Part shown: positions 45,779 to 54,906 of the stretch, in pieces
Layout: each line of letters begins with the position of its first letter
Numbering within the stretch: the first letter of the stretch is position 1
NCBI RefSeq assembly: GCF_018614575.1
Contig: NZ_JAGGOJ010000008.1
Coordinates: forward strand, 248,001 to 312,000
Source of the DNA: Streptomyces sp. ISL-10
GTDB lineage: Bacteria > Actinomycetota > Actinomycetes > Streptomycetales > Streptomycetaceae
Direction of reading: 5' to 3'
Length of the DNA: 64,000 nucleotides
The notes under the pieces: model-generated
Told to the model about the DNA's origin: nothing
Database searches by the model: none
Seen by the model: the letters and a program-made list of their open reading frames with translations, nothing else
Program-made: the position numbers and the translations under genes

Positions 45779-46804
45779 TCAGCCGTAGTGGTTGAAGATC
45801 GCCTGGAGATACTCCTCCAAGCGCCGGGCGAGAACGGTCGGCGTCGGATCAACTCGTCCGAGTTCCCGCCAGGGCCCGGCGACCTTCTCCGCGTCCGGCG
45901 CGAAAGCAAGTGCATCCAGGAGACGCCGGTACAAGTGATCGGCGGGATCGTCGCTCAGCCTGCCGCCTGCCGCCTGCCGCCTGCCGCCTGCCGCCTGCCG
46001 CCTGCCGCCTGCCGCCTGCCGCCTGCGGCCTGCCGCCTGCCGCCAGGTAGTGGTCCGCCAACCGCATCCCGGCGTGCACACCGTGCAGCAGAGCAACGGC
46101 GCTGGAGCAGTGAGCCACGTCCAGGTCGGCGGGCCCCCAGGAGGTTTCCACCCAGTCCACAACCTCGGTGATCACCAGCTCAGCGCCATGTCCGGTGAAG
46201 GGGACGTTGCCGGGATGGAAGTCACGGTGCAGGAAACAGGGCCGTGGGCCGGAGGCTCACGACGGATGACATCCACGGCGCGCTGCCGCAACTCCGGTCG
46301 CTCCGTGCCCTCGGGAATCCGCAGCCGCTCGGGACTTGTCCACGCCTCGTACCGACGTGGTCGGTCCCGTTCCGGCACGATCAGCCGGTGAATGGCAACC
46401 AACTGGCGGGTGAGGAGCTGGGTCCTTCGCTCGACGTCGTCCTCGTCCAGCCGCACGCTTCCCGGCAGCAGCGACATCAACAGTGAAGGATGGTCGCAGT
46501 GCTCCGCCGCAGCATGGACCCCGTGAAGGCGTGCCGCCGGAACACCTGTGTCCCTGAGCAGATGAAGAATGCCGGCTTCGCGCCTGAGCAGCCCGAGCGC
46601 ATGCTTCACATGGAACGGTTTGACGAAGGACCGCAGCACGAGTGCATACGGCTCCTCCTGACCCTCGATGTCGAGGCAGCGCATGTGCGAGGTCCACCCG
46701 CCCCGCAACGCCGTAACAGCGTGAATGCGGTCCCCGGGGTGCAGACTCCGCTCCACCCACGCACGGGTGTTGACCCAGCCTTGGTCCTCGATGCAGCTGT
46801 TCAT
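45779..46804 (-). pseudogene. aminoglycoside phosphotransferase-family kinase, disrupted by indel and heptamer expansion
   Basis: Pieces assemble into a protein of about 320 residues. The N-lobe reads VNTRAWVERSLHPGDRIHAV, then YALVLRSFVKPFHVKHALG. The catalytic loop is CFLHRDFHPGNV (HxDxxxxN) and the metal site WVETSWGPADLDVAHCS. The C-terminus ends LLDALAFAPDAEKVAGPW and EYLQAIFNHYG. Near 46240 one base of a G run seems missing, which puts the catalytic loop out of frame. At 45958-46041, twelve GGCAGGC units interrupt what should read YLAAGGRLSDDPAD, shifting the frame again. The family phosphorylates small molecules or choline-like substrates. Confidence 0.75.
45958..46041. repeat. heptanucleotide tandem repeat, 12 units of GCCTGCC
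   Basis: Twelve consecutive 7-base units cover 84 bases, with one mismatch (46027). They lie within the kinase gene. Reading through gives a repeated AAGGRRQ, a seven-residue period made from three units. The downstream correct frame needs a unit number equal to 2 modulo 3, so 12 is out of phase. Confidence 0.92.
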
Positions 46805-47109
46805 CAACCGCCGCGCCCCCTCGCCCTCAGCCCAGGGAACACTTTATTGATCGCACGGGTCTGGGGAGGAACCTCGAAGAACCAGCCACCGAGACGCCAG
46901 TGGTGCGGCGCTTCCGGGTGGAGCCATGTTCGTGGTTCCCCTGGCGGAGGATCGGTTGATGCGGCAGACAGCGCCGACCCGCGCCCGCCAGGGCGCGGCC
47001 ACTTGGCGCATTTTCGGCCTCGCCGACTCCGATTCCCGGCGCTACCCGTCTGGCTGGTCATACCCTCGCCCGTCTCGGGTACCCCTTCGAAGGAGATGAG
47101 GAGGCGATC
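46805..47109. other. region before RsbW-like gene, possible remnant
   Basis: No intact gene. On the reverse strand at about 46804-46940 one frame ends WRLGGWFFEVPPQTRAINKV, coding-like but unnamed and without a start. Confidence 0.35.
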
Positions 47110-47544
47110 GTGCCCGGGAATCTGCTCGAACGACGCGTCAGTCTGGACACCACCGCTCATCCGCACGATACGGACGGCGGTGCGCCGGCACACGCCCGCC
47201 GTATGACGCTGGACTTCCTGGCAGACGCTGCGCCCGCCACGGTGTGGCCGAGGCAGTACGCCGTCATGGCCGACGCGGCGCTGCTCGTGGTCAGCGAGCT
47301 GGTCACGAACGCGGTCCGGCACGCCCCGGGGCCGTGCGTACTGTCCCTGGCTGTGCGGGAGGGTTGTATCGACATCGAGGTGAGCGACTCCAGCTCCCTC
47401 GCCCCTCGGTTTCGCGAGCCCGACCTCACCGCGGGCAGCGGCGGCTGGGGGTGGAGACTGGTGCACATGCTGTGCAGCGAGGTACATGTGATGCCAGAAG
47501 GTCCATGCGGCGGAAAGACCGTCCATGCCCGCGTGAGGCGCTGA
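47110..47544 (+). CDS. RsbW-like ATP-binding protein (anti-sigma-factor kinase-like)
   Basis: A 144-residue HATPase_c_2 domain protein. The N box SELVTNAVRHAPG, the G1-like IDIEVSDSS and the G2-like GSGGWGWRLVH are present. Streptomycetes encode many such single-domain proteins, related to serine kinases that act on anti-sigma antagonists. No sigma or antagonist gene is adjacent, so partners lie elsewhere. GTG at 47110 follows GAGGAGGC. Confidence 0.88.
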   Translation: MPGNLLERRVSLDTTAHPHDTDGGAPAHARRMTLDFLADAAPATVWPRQYAVMADAALLVVSELVTNAVRHAPGPCVLSLAVREGCIDIEVSDSSSLAPRFREPDLTAGSGGWGWRLVHMLCSEVHVMPEGPCGGKTVHARVRR

Positions 47545-48092
47545 CGAGCTCTCAGAGACACAATGCCTTGGTCGACAGTGTGCTGTGGACCGCGATGGAC
47601 CATCCCGTTGAGTCGCGCCCGAGCAGCCAGGGGCCTGCCCTGGAAGCGCTCGTCGTCACCACGCTGCTGCCCATCGGCGCCCACCGCCGGTGCCGGGATG
47701 GCGGGGACGGCGCCGGGCGGGGGAGTTCGGCAGGGACGGCGCCACCTGGGCGCCCTCATGCCGAACCCTGTGACACCGGCGCCGATCGCCGCGGTACCTG
47801 TCAGGAGACAACGGTCGTCGCCCACCGGCCGATCGGGTGGGCGAGCGGCCGTACGAGACGGAGCTCGGCCACGGACGTGATCAGGCCGAGCCCGGCGTTG
47901 CTCAGCTGCGCCACCTGACATCCCCGACTCCGGGCGCTGTGACATCGCCGAACCGGCGTAGGACTCCGGCGGTGCGGGGAAGCCCGGCATGCCCAGTTGT
48001 TCCTTCAGCGCCAGGTCCGCCTTGCTCGATCCAGGCGAGCGCGCCGGCCCATGCGGTGATCGCGGCGACCCGCCGCCTCTTCGGCGGGAGGT
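47545..48092. other. gene-poor region
   Basis: No intact gene. Reverse-strand frames around 47800-48080 contain coding-like pieces (QLSNAGLGLITSVAELRLVR; RRRVAAITAWAGALAWIEQG) broken by stops and shifts, so a decayed gene is possible. I cannot name it. Confidence 0.4.
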
Positions 48093-48692
48093 TTACGGCG
48101 TCGGCCTTCCGGCAGACGCAGTGCGGGGCGGCATCCAGTGCTGAACGGTGAAGTCACCTGTCTCCAGGGTCTCGAAGGGGGCGGATCCGAGGCACTTGGG
48201 CACGCTGTTCTTCGGCAGGCCGTCCATGGCCCAGCTGTAGCCCAGCCGGTCCTTCTTGCCCTTGTCCAGCACGGTGAAGCCGAACCGCTTGCCCTTCAGA
48301 TCCCCGATCTGCGGCAGACCCGGTGCGTCCTTGAAGTGCGATTCGGTCACGATGCCGGTGGCCACGGCGACCGGGCCACCCGTCAACAGGCAGTCGATAC
48401 GGCCCTTGAAGTAGCCACCCCAGGTGTCACCGAAGTGATGGCTCACGTAGAACGTGCCATGTGCAGCGTCGGCGAATCCACGCGCGTCGAAGGCGAAGTG
48501 GACGTTGTCACCGGGAAGGCGTTCGAGCTTGGCGGAACCCTTGAGAGAGGGCGCGTGCACTGCCTGCGCGGCGGCCGGACGCGCACCTTCCGTGGCCGTG
48601 GCCGACCCCGTCGAGCCCAGGGTCAGGGCGGCGGCCGTACAAGCGGTGAGGGCCGCGGCAGCCACGACGAAGGGACGGCGTATCCGGGACAT
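48093..48692 (-). CDS. secreted protein of unknown function
   Basis: A 199-residue protein with a Sec-type signal peptide (RRPFVVAAAALTACTAAALT, cleavage near ATA or TEG). The mature part is beta-rich: LKGSAKLERLPGDNVHFAFD, ARGFADAAHGTFYVSHHFG, FKGRIDCLLTGGPVAVATG and KRFGFTVLDKGKKDRLGYSW. This resembles extracellular streptomycete proteins often annotated as 'Repetin-like'. Cys in IDCLL and PKCLG may pair. GGAGGAAG precedes the ATG at 48692. Confidence 0.8.
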   Translation of the reverse strand: MSRIRRPFVVAAAALTACTAAALTLGSTGSATATEGARPAAAQAVHAPSLKGSAKLERLPGDNVHFAFDARGFADAAHGTFYVSHHFGDTWGGYFKGRIDCLLTGGPVAVATGIVTESHFKDAPGLPQIGDLKGKRFGFTVLDKGKKDRLGYSWAMDGLPKNSVPKCLGSAPFETLETGDFTVQHWMPPRTASAGRPTP

Positions 48693-49135
48693 TCTTCCTC
48701 CAGCGAACGACGTGAGAGTTGGGACAGTGCGACAGGAGGGCGATTCCCTCCGATCTCCACGGTCTCCTGCACCGCCACGCCGTTCATCGCCCCACAGGCG
48801 GACGGCCCTCCGCCGAGCGGCGGAACATCCCTCCATCTGAGGTGAGTACGACCCCTGGGCATGCGAAGCGCTGATCCCGCAGCGGGCGCGAAGAGTTGCC
48901 GATGTGATGGGGGAGCGGATTCCACCGCCGGACCCTGTGCTGGTGCGAACCTGGCCCAAGACGGCCCGGCGACCGGTCAGGAGGCGCGCCACCATCGAAC
49001 CGATCGGAGCCGTGACACGCACGGCGCGGCCCGAAGTCCCCGTGCCCGGGGACTCCACTGCCCATAATCGCCCTGTTGAGACCGATTTCCCTGTACGAGG
49101 CAGCGCCCGGACACGATCAAAGGTGAAGGACAGCG
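48693..49135. other. intergenic region, nothing recognised
   Basis: Contains promoters for the divergent neighbours. I see no gene, strong hairpin or repeat. Confidence 0.4.
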
Positions 49136-49528
49136 ATGAGGTACGACGAGTTCCTGGCCCAGGTGCGCGAGCGCGGCGAGTACACCAACCAGGAGGAGGC
49201 CGCCACGGTCGCGGCAGCGGTGCTGAACGTCCTCGCTGCCCGGATCACCCCTGGGGAGGCGGCGGACCTGGCCGCACAACTGCCCGAACCTCTGCGGGAA
49301 CCGCTGCTCGCTGACAAGGAGCAGCCGACCGAGCGCTTCGGCATCGAGGAGTTCTACCGCCGCGTCGCCGCGCGCACCGGCGCCCGCCCCCGCACCGCCC
49401 AGTGGGACGCCGGCGCGGTACTGACCACCCTTGACGACTCCATCTCCGGCGGAGAGCTCAACCAGATCATCAGCCAACTGCCTTCCGGTTACGCCGTCCT
49501 GTTCGGCAAGGCCGACCTGGCCGACTGA
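49136..49528 (+). CDS. DUF2267 domain protein
   Basis: A 130-residue DUF2267 protein: MRYDEFLAQVRERGEYTNQE, AAAVLNVLAARITPGEAADL, AAQLPEPLREPLL and LDDSISGGELNQIISQLPSG, YAVLFGK. The family forms helical bundles and is common near stress genes, with no known reaction. The ATG follows AAGGTGAAGGA. It is the intact counterpart of the frameshifted copy at 35967. Confidence 0.9.
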   Translation: MRYDEFLAQVRERGEYTNQEEAATVAAAVLNVLAARITPGEAADLAAQLPEPLREPLLADKEQPTERFGIEEFYRRVAARTGARPRTAQWDAGAVLTTLDDSISGGELNQIISQLPSGYAVLFGKADLAD

Positions 49529-49689
49529 GCCGCGAGCAGCCGTCCGGTACGCCCGGCGAGTCAATCGCCACGCCGGCCCGCTCGTCGGCCCGCCGGTCCC
49601 CTCTCATCCGTTCGGGTGGCCGGCGGGCCCGGTCGCAGGCCGGGCCCACCGCAAGTCTCCCGGCTTGGTCCGCGCCGTCCCCGAACGGC

Positions 49690-50271
49690 TCACGGAGCGG
49701 CAGGAGAGGACCCGATGTCGACCACCCGTGCCCACGCGGGCGGCGAGTCCGCAACGTAATAGGGATTGTCCTCGTCCCACGACCGGGACGCATGCTGCCG
49801 AGGGAACAGACCCACCACCGTCCGGCACGGTGGTCGCGTGTCCGGCCAGGGCGTCTGGCCGTCGGTCAGGACCACGATGACATCGGGGCGCGGCTGCGCT
49901 CGGAGCGCCTTGGCGAAGCCCGTGCGCAGATCCGTACCCCCTCCGCCCACCAGCGGTATTCCCTCGGCCCGGCACAGCGGGTGCACGGCCCGGGCCGCTG
50001 CGTCGCACGGCACTACCGTGATCAGGTCCCGACGGCCGCCCACGGCACGCGAGATCGCGGCAACCTCGAGGAGCGCGCTGCCCAGTTCGGTGTCACTGAC
50101 CGAGCCGGATGTGTCGATGACCACGCAGACCCGAGGCGGCCTGCGCCGCAGGCTCGGCAGAACAGCGCCGGGCACCCCGGCCGAGCGGCGCACTCGCCAC
50201 GGTCGGCCGCAGTTCCCGCGCACATGGGCGAGGCAAGGGCGCGACCGGGCAAGGGCGTTGGTCTCCGGCAA
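49690..50271 (-). pseudogene. truncated DUF2201/VWA-like metallopeptidase gene
   Basis: About 193 residues covering only the C-terminal VWA-like domain: RVCVVIDTSGSVSDTELGSA (DxSxS metal site), VGGGGTDLRTGFAKALRAQP and DVIVVLTDGQTPWP. Family members carry an N-terminal metallopeptidase-like half with an HExxH motif, and none is present here. Upstream is only the end of the multicopper oxidase gene. It is probably a deletion remnant, although a VWA-only protein could function. Confidence 0.6.
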
Positions 50272-50364
50272 CAGCAGTTCGGCAGACTCACCGACCGCAA
50301 GGATCCCCGTTGTTCTCGGTCCGTCCTCGGCCCGCCGGCACTACCCGGCGCCGGTGGGCGGGGT

Positions 50365-52062
50365 TCATGAGTGGTAGGTCAAGGTGGTCATCATGCCGGA
50401 TTCCGAGTGGTAGATGTTGTGACAATGGAGCATCCACTGGCCGGGGTTGTCGGCGTCGAAGTCGGCGACGAGTTTGTTGTGGGGCAGGACGGTGGCGGTG
50501 TCCTTGCGGGCGCCGAGGGCGTCGATGCCGTTGAGGGCGTAGGTGTGGCCGTGGAGATGGACAGGGTGCCACATGTCGGTGGCGTTGATGACGACGAGTC
50601 GTACGCGCTCGCCGTGTTCGATGCGCTGGACTCGGTCAGGTGCGTAGGGGGCGTGGTTCGTGCCCCAGTCGTAGTCCTGAATGCCGCCGGTCAAGGTGAG
50701 TTTGAGGATCCGGTCGGGTCGGCGCCGGTCGAGTTCGACGGATTCGTGGGGCCTGAGCCGGCGGGCTGAGGGAAGGACGTCCCGTCGCAGCTCGGCGGGA
50801 CGGGCGGTGGGGGCGGGGAGCGCGCCGCTCGCTGTGCGCAGGACGGCCATGGCGGCGCCGTCCTTGCCTTCGGCGAGTGCGGTGAGCGGGAAGACGCCGT
50901 CTTTCGCGGTGATCAGTGCGTCGTACCGTTCGCCCATGCCGAGGAGCAGGGAGTCGGTCCGGTGGTGGCGTACGGGGAAGCCGTCGCTGTGGGTGATCGT
51001 CATCCGGTGGCCGCCGAGTGCCACGCGGAACGGCGTCTCGGCGCCCGCGTTGATGATGCGCAGCCGGATCCGGTCGCCGGGTTTGGCTCTGAACTGGGTC
51101 GGGTCGTCGGGCGTGCGTCCGTTGATGAGGTAGTGCGGGTAGGCGATGTCGCCCGCGTGGCCGCCGAGCAGGGGGCTCCTGGCGCCCGTCATCAGCCGGC
51201 GGGGTCCTCTCCCCTTCTGCGGTGAGGGCGACGCGTCGTCCCGCTCCGGGGCGCGGGCTCCCGGCGGCCCGTAGCCGGCGTCGATTCCGCCGGAAGGTCT
51301 GGACGGTACGGGCCGGGCGCCGCGGTCGTGCCCGCGCTTGTGCGCCGAGCCGTGACCCATGGCGGGCTTGCCCTTGCGGAGCTGGTCGAAGACGTCTTCG
51401 GGACTGGAGCCGCCGATCCCGTCGATCCAGTCGTCCAGCAGGACGATCCATTCCGCGTCGTAGGCAAGAGGCTCGTTGGGGTCGTCCACGATCAGCGGTG
51501 CGTACATCCCGCGGTCGATCTGCAGGCCCAGGTGCGGGTGGAACCAGTACGTGCCGGGGTGCGGCGCCTGGAAACGGTAAGTGAACGATCGGCCCGGTTC
51601 GATGGGCGGCTGTGTCACCTCGGGCACGCCGTCCATGTCGTTGCGCAGGGCAATGCCGTGCCAATGCACCGTAGTGGGGTCGGGCAGATGGTTGGCGAGC
51701 GTCAGCTGCAGCGTGTCGCCGGCGGTGATCCGCACCGCTTCGCCGGGCAGGTCGCCGTTGTACGTCGCCGTCCTGACGGTGCGTCCGCCGCCGATCTCGA
51801 CCGTGGCCGGGGTGGCCGTGAAGGTGAGACCGCGGACCTTCCCCTCGGGGCTGGGCGTCCATGTGGGCCGGACCTTTTTGCCGTCCGCGGATACGGAGCC
51901 GCCGGGGCGGGGGACCGCGGCCCCCTTTCCGGCGCCGCCTGCGTGGTCCGCACCGCTGCCCGAGCAGCCGGTGAACAGTGCGGATCCCGCCGCGGCGATC
52001 CCGGCGGCGAGTACCGCACGCCGGGTGGGAGAGGTGGGACGGGTGTGATCCTGCCTGTACAT
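50365..52062 (-). CDS. multicopper oxidase, exported lipoprotein
   Basis: A 565-residue copper oxidase. A Tat-type signal (SPTRRAVLAAGIAAAG) ends with a lipobox FTGC. Copper ligands are visible: HWHG (about residue 133), HPHLG, HPVHLHGHTYAL and HCHNIYHSESGMM (about 544). The linker at residues 250-310 is Pro/His/Arg-rich. Three cupredoxin domains fit laccase or CopA-type enzymes, oxidising metals or phenols with oxygen. ATG at 52062 follows GGAGG. It may help copper or metal handling, as is known for the family. Confidence 0.92.
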   Translation of the reverse strand: MYRQDHTRPTSPTRRAVLAAGIAAAGSALFTGCSGSGADHAGGAGKGAAVPRPGGSVSADGKKVRPTWTPSPEGKVRGLTFTATPATVEIGGGRTVRTATYNGDLPGEAVRITAGDTLQLTLANHLPDPTTVHWHGIALRNDMDGVPEVTQPPIEPGRSFTYRFQAPHPGTYWFHPHLGLQIDRGMYAPLIVDDPNEPLAYDAEWIVLLDDWIDGIGGSSPEDVFDQLRKGKPAMGHGSAHKRGHDRGARPVPSRPSGGIDAGYGPPGARAPERDDASPSPQKGRGPRRLMTGARSPLLGGHAGDIAYPHYLINGRTPDDPTQFRAKPGDRIRLRIINAGAETPFRVALGGHRMTITHSDGFPVRHHRTDSLLLGMGERYDALITAKDGVFPLTALAEGKDGAAMAVLRTASGALPAPTARPAELRRDVLPSARRLRPHESVELDRRRPDRILKLTLTGGIQDYDWGTNHAPYAPDRVQRIEHGERVRLVVINATDMWHPVHLHGHTYALNGIDALGARKDTATVLPHNKLVADFDADNPGQWMLHCHNIYHSESGMMTTLTYHS

Positions 52063-52588
52063 GGTCCTCCGGTCGGGTCGCACCTGCGCGCATCCCGCCC
52101 CGGGCGAGGGGACGACGCCCCGGGCGGGGCCTGACGCGGCACGATCCAGCATGGAGCACAATGCCGGAAAGATCCCGTAAGTCCATGGCTGTCTTGTCTG
52201 TCGTGCCGAGGGAACGTGGCCCGGTGCGGCGGGTGCGCACCACGGCGCAGGCCGCCGCCGGCGCGTAACGCGCCGATGCGGCCGTGGCGTGCGGCACGGG
52301 CGGGTCCGGCCGCAGCCACGGGCAACCGCCTCAAGACCACCGCAGCTTGAGCAGCGCGACCTTACCAGGAGACCTCCCGGTCCCGCCGAGCATCATCGTG
52401 CGCGGGGGACCGGCGTGCGTGCGGTGCGGGTACCGGAAGGGAGTCGACGACCACGCGGGCGGGTGGCACGGCGGCCCTCTTCGAGCTGGACAGGGACGGC
52501 GGATCGTCCGGGACACCCGCTCCTACGCGAGTCCGTTCCCACCTGATCCGTCCCGCGCGGCGCCGGCCGAACCATGCGAATGACGGTC
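52063..52588. other. intergenic region, nothing recognised
   Basis: Between the multicopper oxidase start and the P450 terminator. No gene or clear regulator site is seen. Confidence 0.4.
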
Positions 52589-52642
52589 GGCCGTCCGCGG
52601 TGTGAGCCGGCCCGGGGGCACGGAGTCACACCGCGGACGGCC
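52589..52642 (-). terminator. hairpin terminator of the P450 operon
   Basis: A perfect 17-bp stem: GGCCGTCCGCGGTGTGA (52589-52605) with its complement at 52626-52642, around a 20-base loop. It follows the P450 stop by 18 bases. Confidence 0.85.
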
Positions 52643-52660
52643 CGCTGACACGGGCTGCCG

Positions 52661-53902
52661 TCACGGCTCGGGGTCGAGCACGACAGGCAGTTCCGCGAGG
52701 CCGCGGAAGGCAGGGAAGGGAACCTCCATCCACTTCGGCCCACCTGCTGGGTCGGCCAGAGCGATCCCCGGGAACCGGCTGAAGAGGGTGGTGAGGGCCA
52801 GCTGCATCTCCAGCCGCGCCAGAGGTGCGCCCAGGCAGTAGTGGCTGCCGTGGCCGAACCCCAGATGGCCGCTCTGCGCGTTTCCCGGCCGTCTCACGTC
52901 GAACTCGTCCGGGGACTCGAACTTCCGCGGGTCGCGATTCGCGGACAGGAGCGAGATCTGCACCAGGGCGCCCTTCGGGATCCGCGTGCCGCCGATCTCC
53001 ACGTCCTCGGTCGCGAACCGGAACGTCGCGCTCTCCACCGAGCCGTCGTAGCGCACCAGCTCTTCCACCGCGAGGCCGACCAGCTCCGGGTTCTCCTGCA
53101 CGGCACGCAGTTGTGCGGGGCTGGCCAGGAAGTGGTACACGGCATTGCCGATGAGGTACGCGGTCGTCTTGTGACCGGCGAACATCAGCAGGAACGCCGT
53201 CGAGACCAGCTCGTTCTCCGTGAGGCCGCCGTCCTTGTCCCCGGCCTCGGTGAGCGCGCTGAGCAGGTCCTCGCCGGGGTGCTCACGCTTACGCGCGATG
53301 AGCTCCGTGAAATAGGCGTGGAGGTCCTCCTCCGCCTTCTGCTGGGCCTGCTTGGACTCCTTGCTGAATCCCGTCTGCGCCACCGTGGTGGACAGCCGCT
53401 GCATGTGGGACCGCTCCTCGGGCGGCACGCCGAGCAGTTCGCAGATCACGATGATCGGCAGCGGGAACGCGAACGCGGGCAGCAGATCCATCGGCTCCCG
53501 GGTCGGGCACCCGTCGAGCAGCTTCTCGACGACGTCCTGGATCTTCGGCCGCAGCGCCTCCACGCGGCGCGGGGTGAATGCGGAGTTGACGAGCTTGCGC
53601 AGCCGGGTGTGCTTGGGCGCGTCGGAGTTGAGCATGTTGTCGTCCAGCGAGACGGACGAGTCACCGAAGATCCTCCGGTAGGCGTCCATGGCCCCGTACA
53701 TGTCCTTGCTCAGCCGGGGGTCGGACAGAGCGGCCCGGGCGTCCTCGTACCGTGTGATCAGGTACGTATCGACGCCGTGCGGCGGCTTCATCGGGCAGAC
53801 GGGCGCCGTGTCCCGGAGGGAGGCGTACACCGGGTACGGGTTCCGCCGGAAATCGGCGGTACATTGCTCGGCTGCGGTCACGGGGTCTTGCGTCGTGGTC
53901 AC
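52661..53902 (-). CDS. cytochrome P450
   Basis: A 413-residue P450. The heme-binding loop is GFGHGSHYCLGAPLARLEMQ, with the ligand Cys near residue 356. The I helix reads LLMFAGHKTTAYLIGN; the usual acidic residue of AGxETT is Lys here, which could affect oxygen activation. The ExxR motif is VEELVR. It needs ferredoxin partners from elsewhere. GTG at 53902 overlaps the amidohydrolase stop by four bases, so it is the last gene of a coupled four-gene operon. The substrate is probably the product of that operon. Confidence 0.93.
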   Translation of the reverse strand: MTTTQDPVTAAEQCTADFRRNPYPVYASLRDTAPVCPMKPPHGVDTYLITRYEDARAALSDPRLSKDMYGAMDAYRRIFGDSSVSLDDNMLNSDAPKHTRLRKLVNSAFTPRRVEALRPKIQDVVEKLLDGCPTREPMDLLPAFAFPLPIIVICELLGVPPEERSHMQRLSTTVAQTGFSKESKQAQQKAEEDLHAYFTELIARKREHPGEDLLSALTEAGDKDGGLTENELVSTAFLLMFAGHKTTAYLIGNAVYHFLASPAQLRAVQENPELVGLAVEELVRYDGSVESATFRFATEDVEIGGTRIPKGALVQISLLSANRDPRKFESPDEFDVRRPGNAQSGHLGFGHGSHYCLGAPLARLEMQLALTTLFSRFPGIALADPAGGPKWMEVPFPAFRGLAELPVVLDPEP

Positions 53903-54906
53903 GGACGGCTCCTGAGGTCGAAGAGTGCCTCGGCGTTGCCGCCGAGGATGAGCTGCTGGGACGCCTTGTCCACGGGCAGCTTCTCGATCATGCGGATGAG
54001 GTCCTCCAACGGCGCGGACAACGGTGGTGAGTCGCTGCCGAACAGCATCCGTTCGGGTCCGAGGACCTCCGCGTTGAGGCTCAGGTGCGCCGGGCTGAAC
54101 GGGCTGGTGTCGACGTACATCCGCTGCAGGGCCGCGGCCGGGTCGGCCGACGGCACGAGGGCCGCCGGCCGGTCGGACGCTGGCCGGTCTGACGCCGGCG
54201 GATCTGACGCCGACGGGGCGGAGGGCGGCGCTCCGCCGCCCCAGTGGCGGGGGCGCGCCGCCGTCTGGAGGCGTTCCGGCAGCAGCGCCATCGCGCCGCC
54301 GCCGGTCGCGCCGATCAGCCGCAGGCCGGGGTACTTGTCCAGCCACCCCGCGAACGCGATCATGGCCATGCCCAGGGTGACGTCGCCGAACCGGCCGATC
54401 TGCTCGACGAAGCCGATGGTGTCCACACCCTCCGTGCCGATCGGTTCGGCCGGTGCGTGCACCAGGACCGGGACTTTTGCCTCCGCGGCCAGCGCGAAGA
54501 AGGAGTCCGCCCGCGGCGAGCCGAGCAGCTCGCCGTGGACGCTGGAAGTGGTGATCAGGCCGACGAAGGCGGGGTCCGCCAAGGTCTCCCGCACCCCTTC
54601 CAGATGATCGTCGTCGCCGAACGGGTTGGCGTATACGTACCCGCGCAACTGGTCCGGGAACGAGGAGATCAGACCCGACATCCAGGTGTGGAAACCACGC
54701 AGCCGGTCGCGCGGCTGCTTGTAGTTGTCGACGCCGGGGACCCGCGCCATCGCGCCGGCGCCCACCGGGCTGCCGATGATGGTGAGGTCGATCCCGGCCC
54801 GTGCGCGGGCCGCGAGCATTCCGTCGACGTCGGTCAGGCTCGGAGGCATGGGGAAGCGTTTGGCTGCCTCCGGTGGGGACAGATGTCCGTGGATGTCGAT
54901 GATCAT
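53899..54906 (-). CDS. amidohydrolase family protein (ACMSD-like)
   Basis: A 335-residue amidohydrolase-2 type protein. The metal site opens with MIIDIHGHLSPPEAAKRFPM. Then IGATGGGAMALLPERLQ and FGSDSPPLSAPLEDLIRMIE follow, with GGNAEALFDL at the end. This group includes decarboxylases such as ACMSD and hydrolases of aromatic metabolism. An insertion around residues 230-255 repeats SDxPA units and is absent from typical relatives. It overlaps both neighbours by four bases. The reaction is inferred only by family. Confidence 0.85.
   Translation of the reverse strand: MIIDIHGHLSPPEAAKRFPMPPSLTDVDGMLAARARAGIDLTIIGSPVGAGAMARVPGVDNYKQPRDRLRGFHTWMSGLISSFPDQLRGYVYANPFGDDDHLEGVRETLADPAFVGLITTSSVHGELLGSPRADSFFALAAEAKVPVLVHAPAEPIGTEGVDTIGFVEQIGRFGDVTLGMAMIAFAGWLDKYPGLRLIGATGGGAMALLPERLQTAARPRHWGGGAPPSAPSASDPPASDRPASDRPAALVPSADPAAALQRMYVDTSPFSPAHLSLNAEVLGPERMLFGSDSPPLSAPLEDLIRMIEKLPVDKASQQLILGGNAEALFDLRSRP

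Noticed and set aside
45958..46041. Possible CRISPR-like repeat array
   Set aside because: Units are seven bases without spacers, so it is a simple tandem repeat.
50330..50363. Hairpin after the multicopper oxidase gene as a terminator
   Set aside because: The stem is interrupted by mismatches, so I did not list it.
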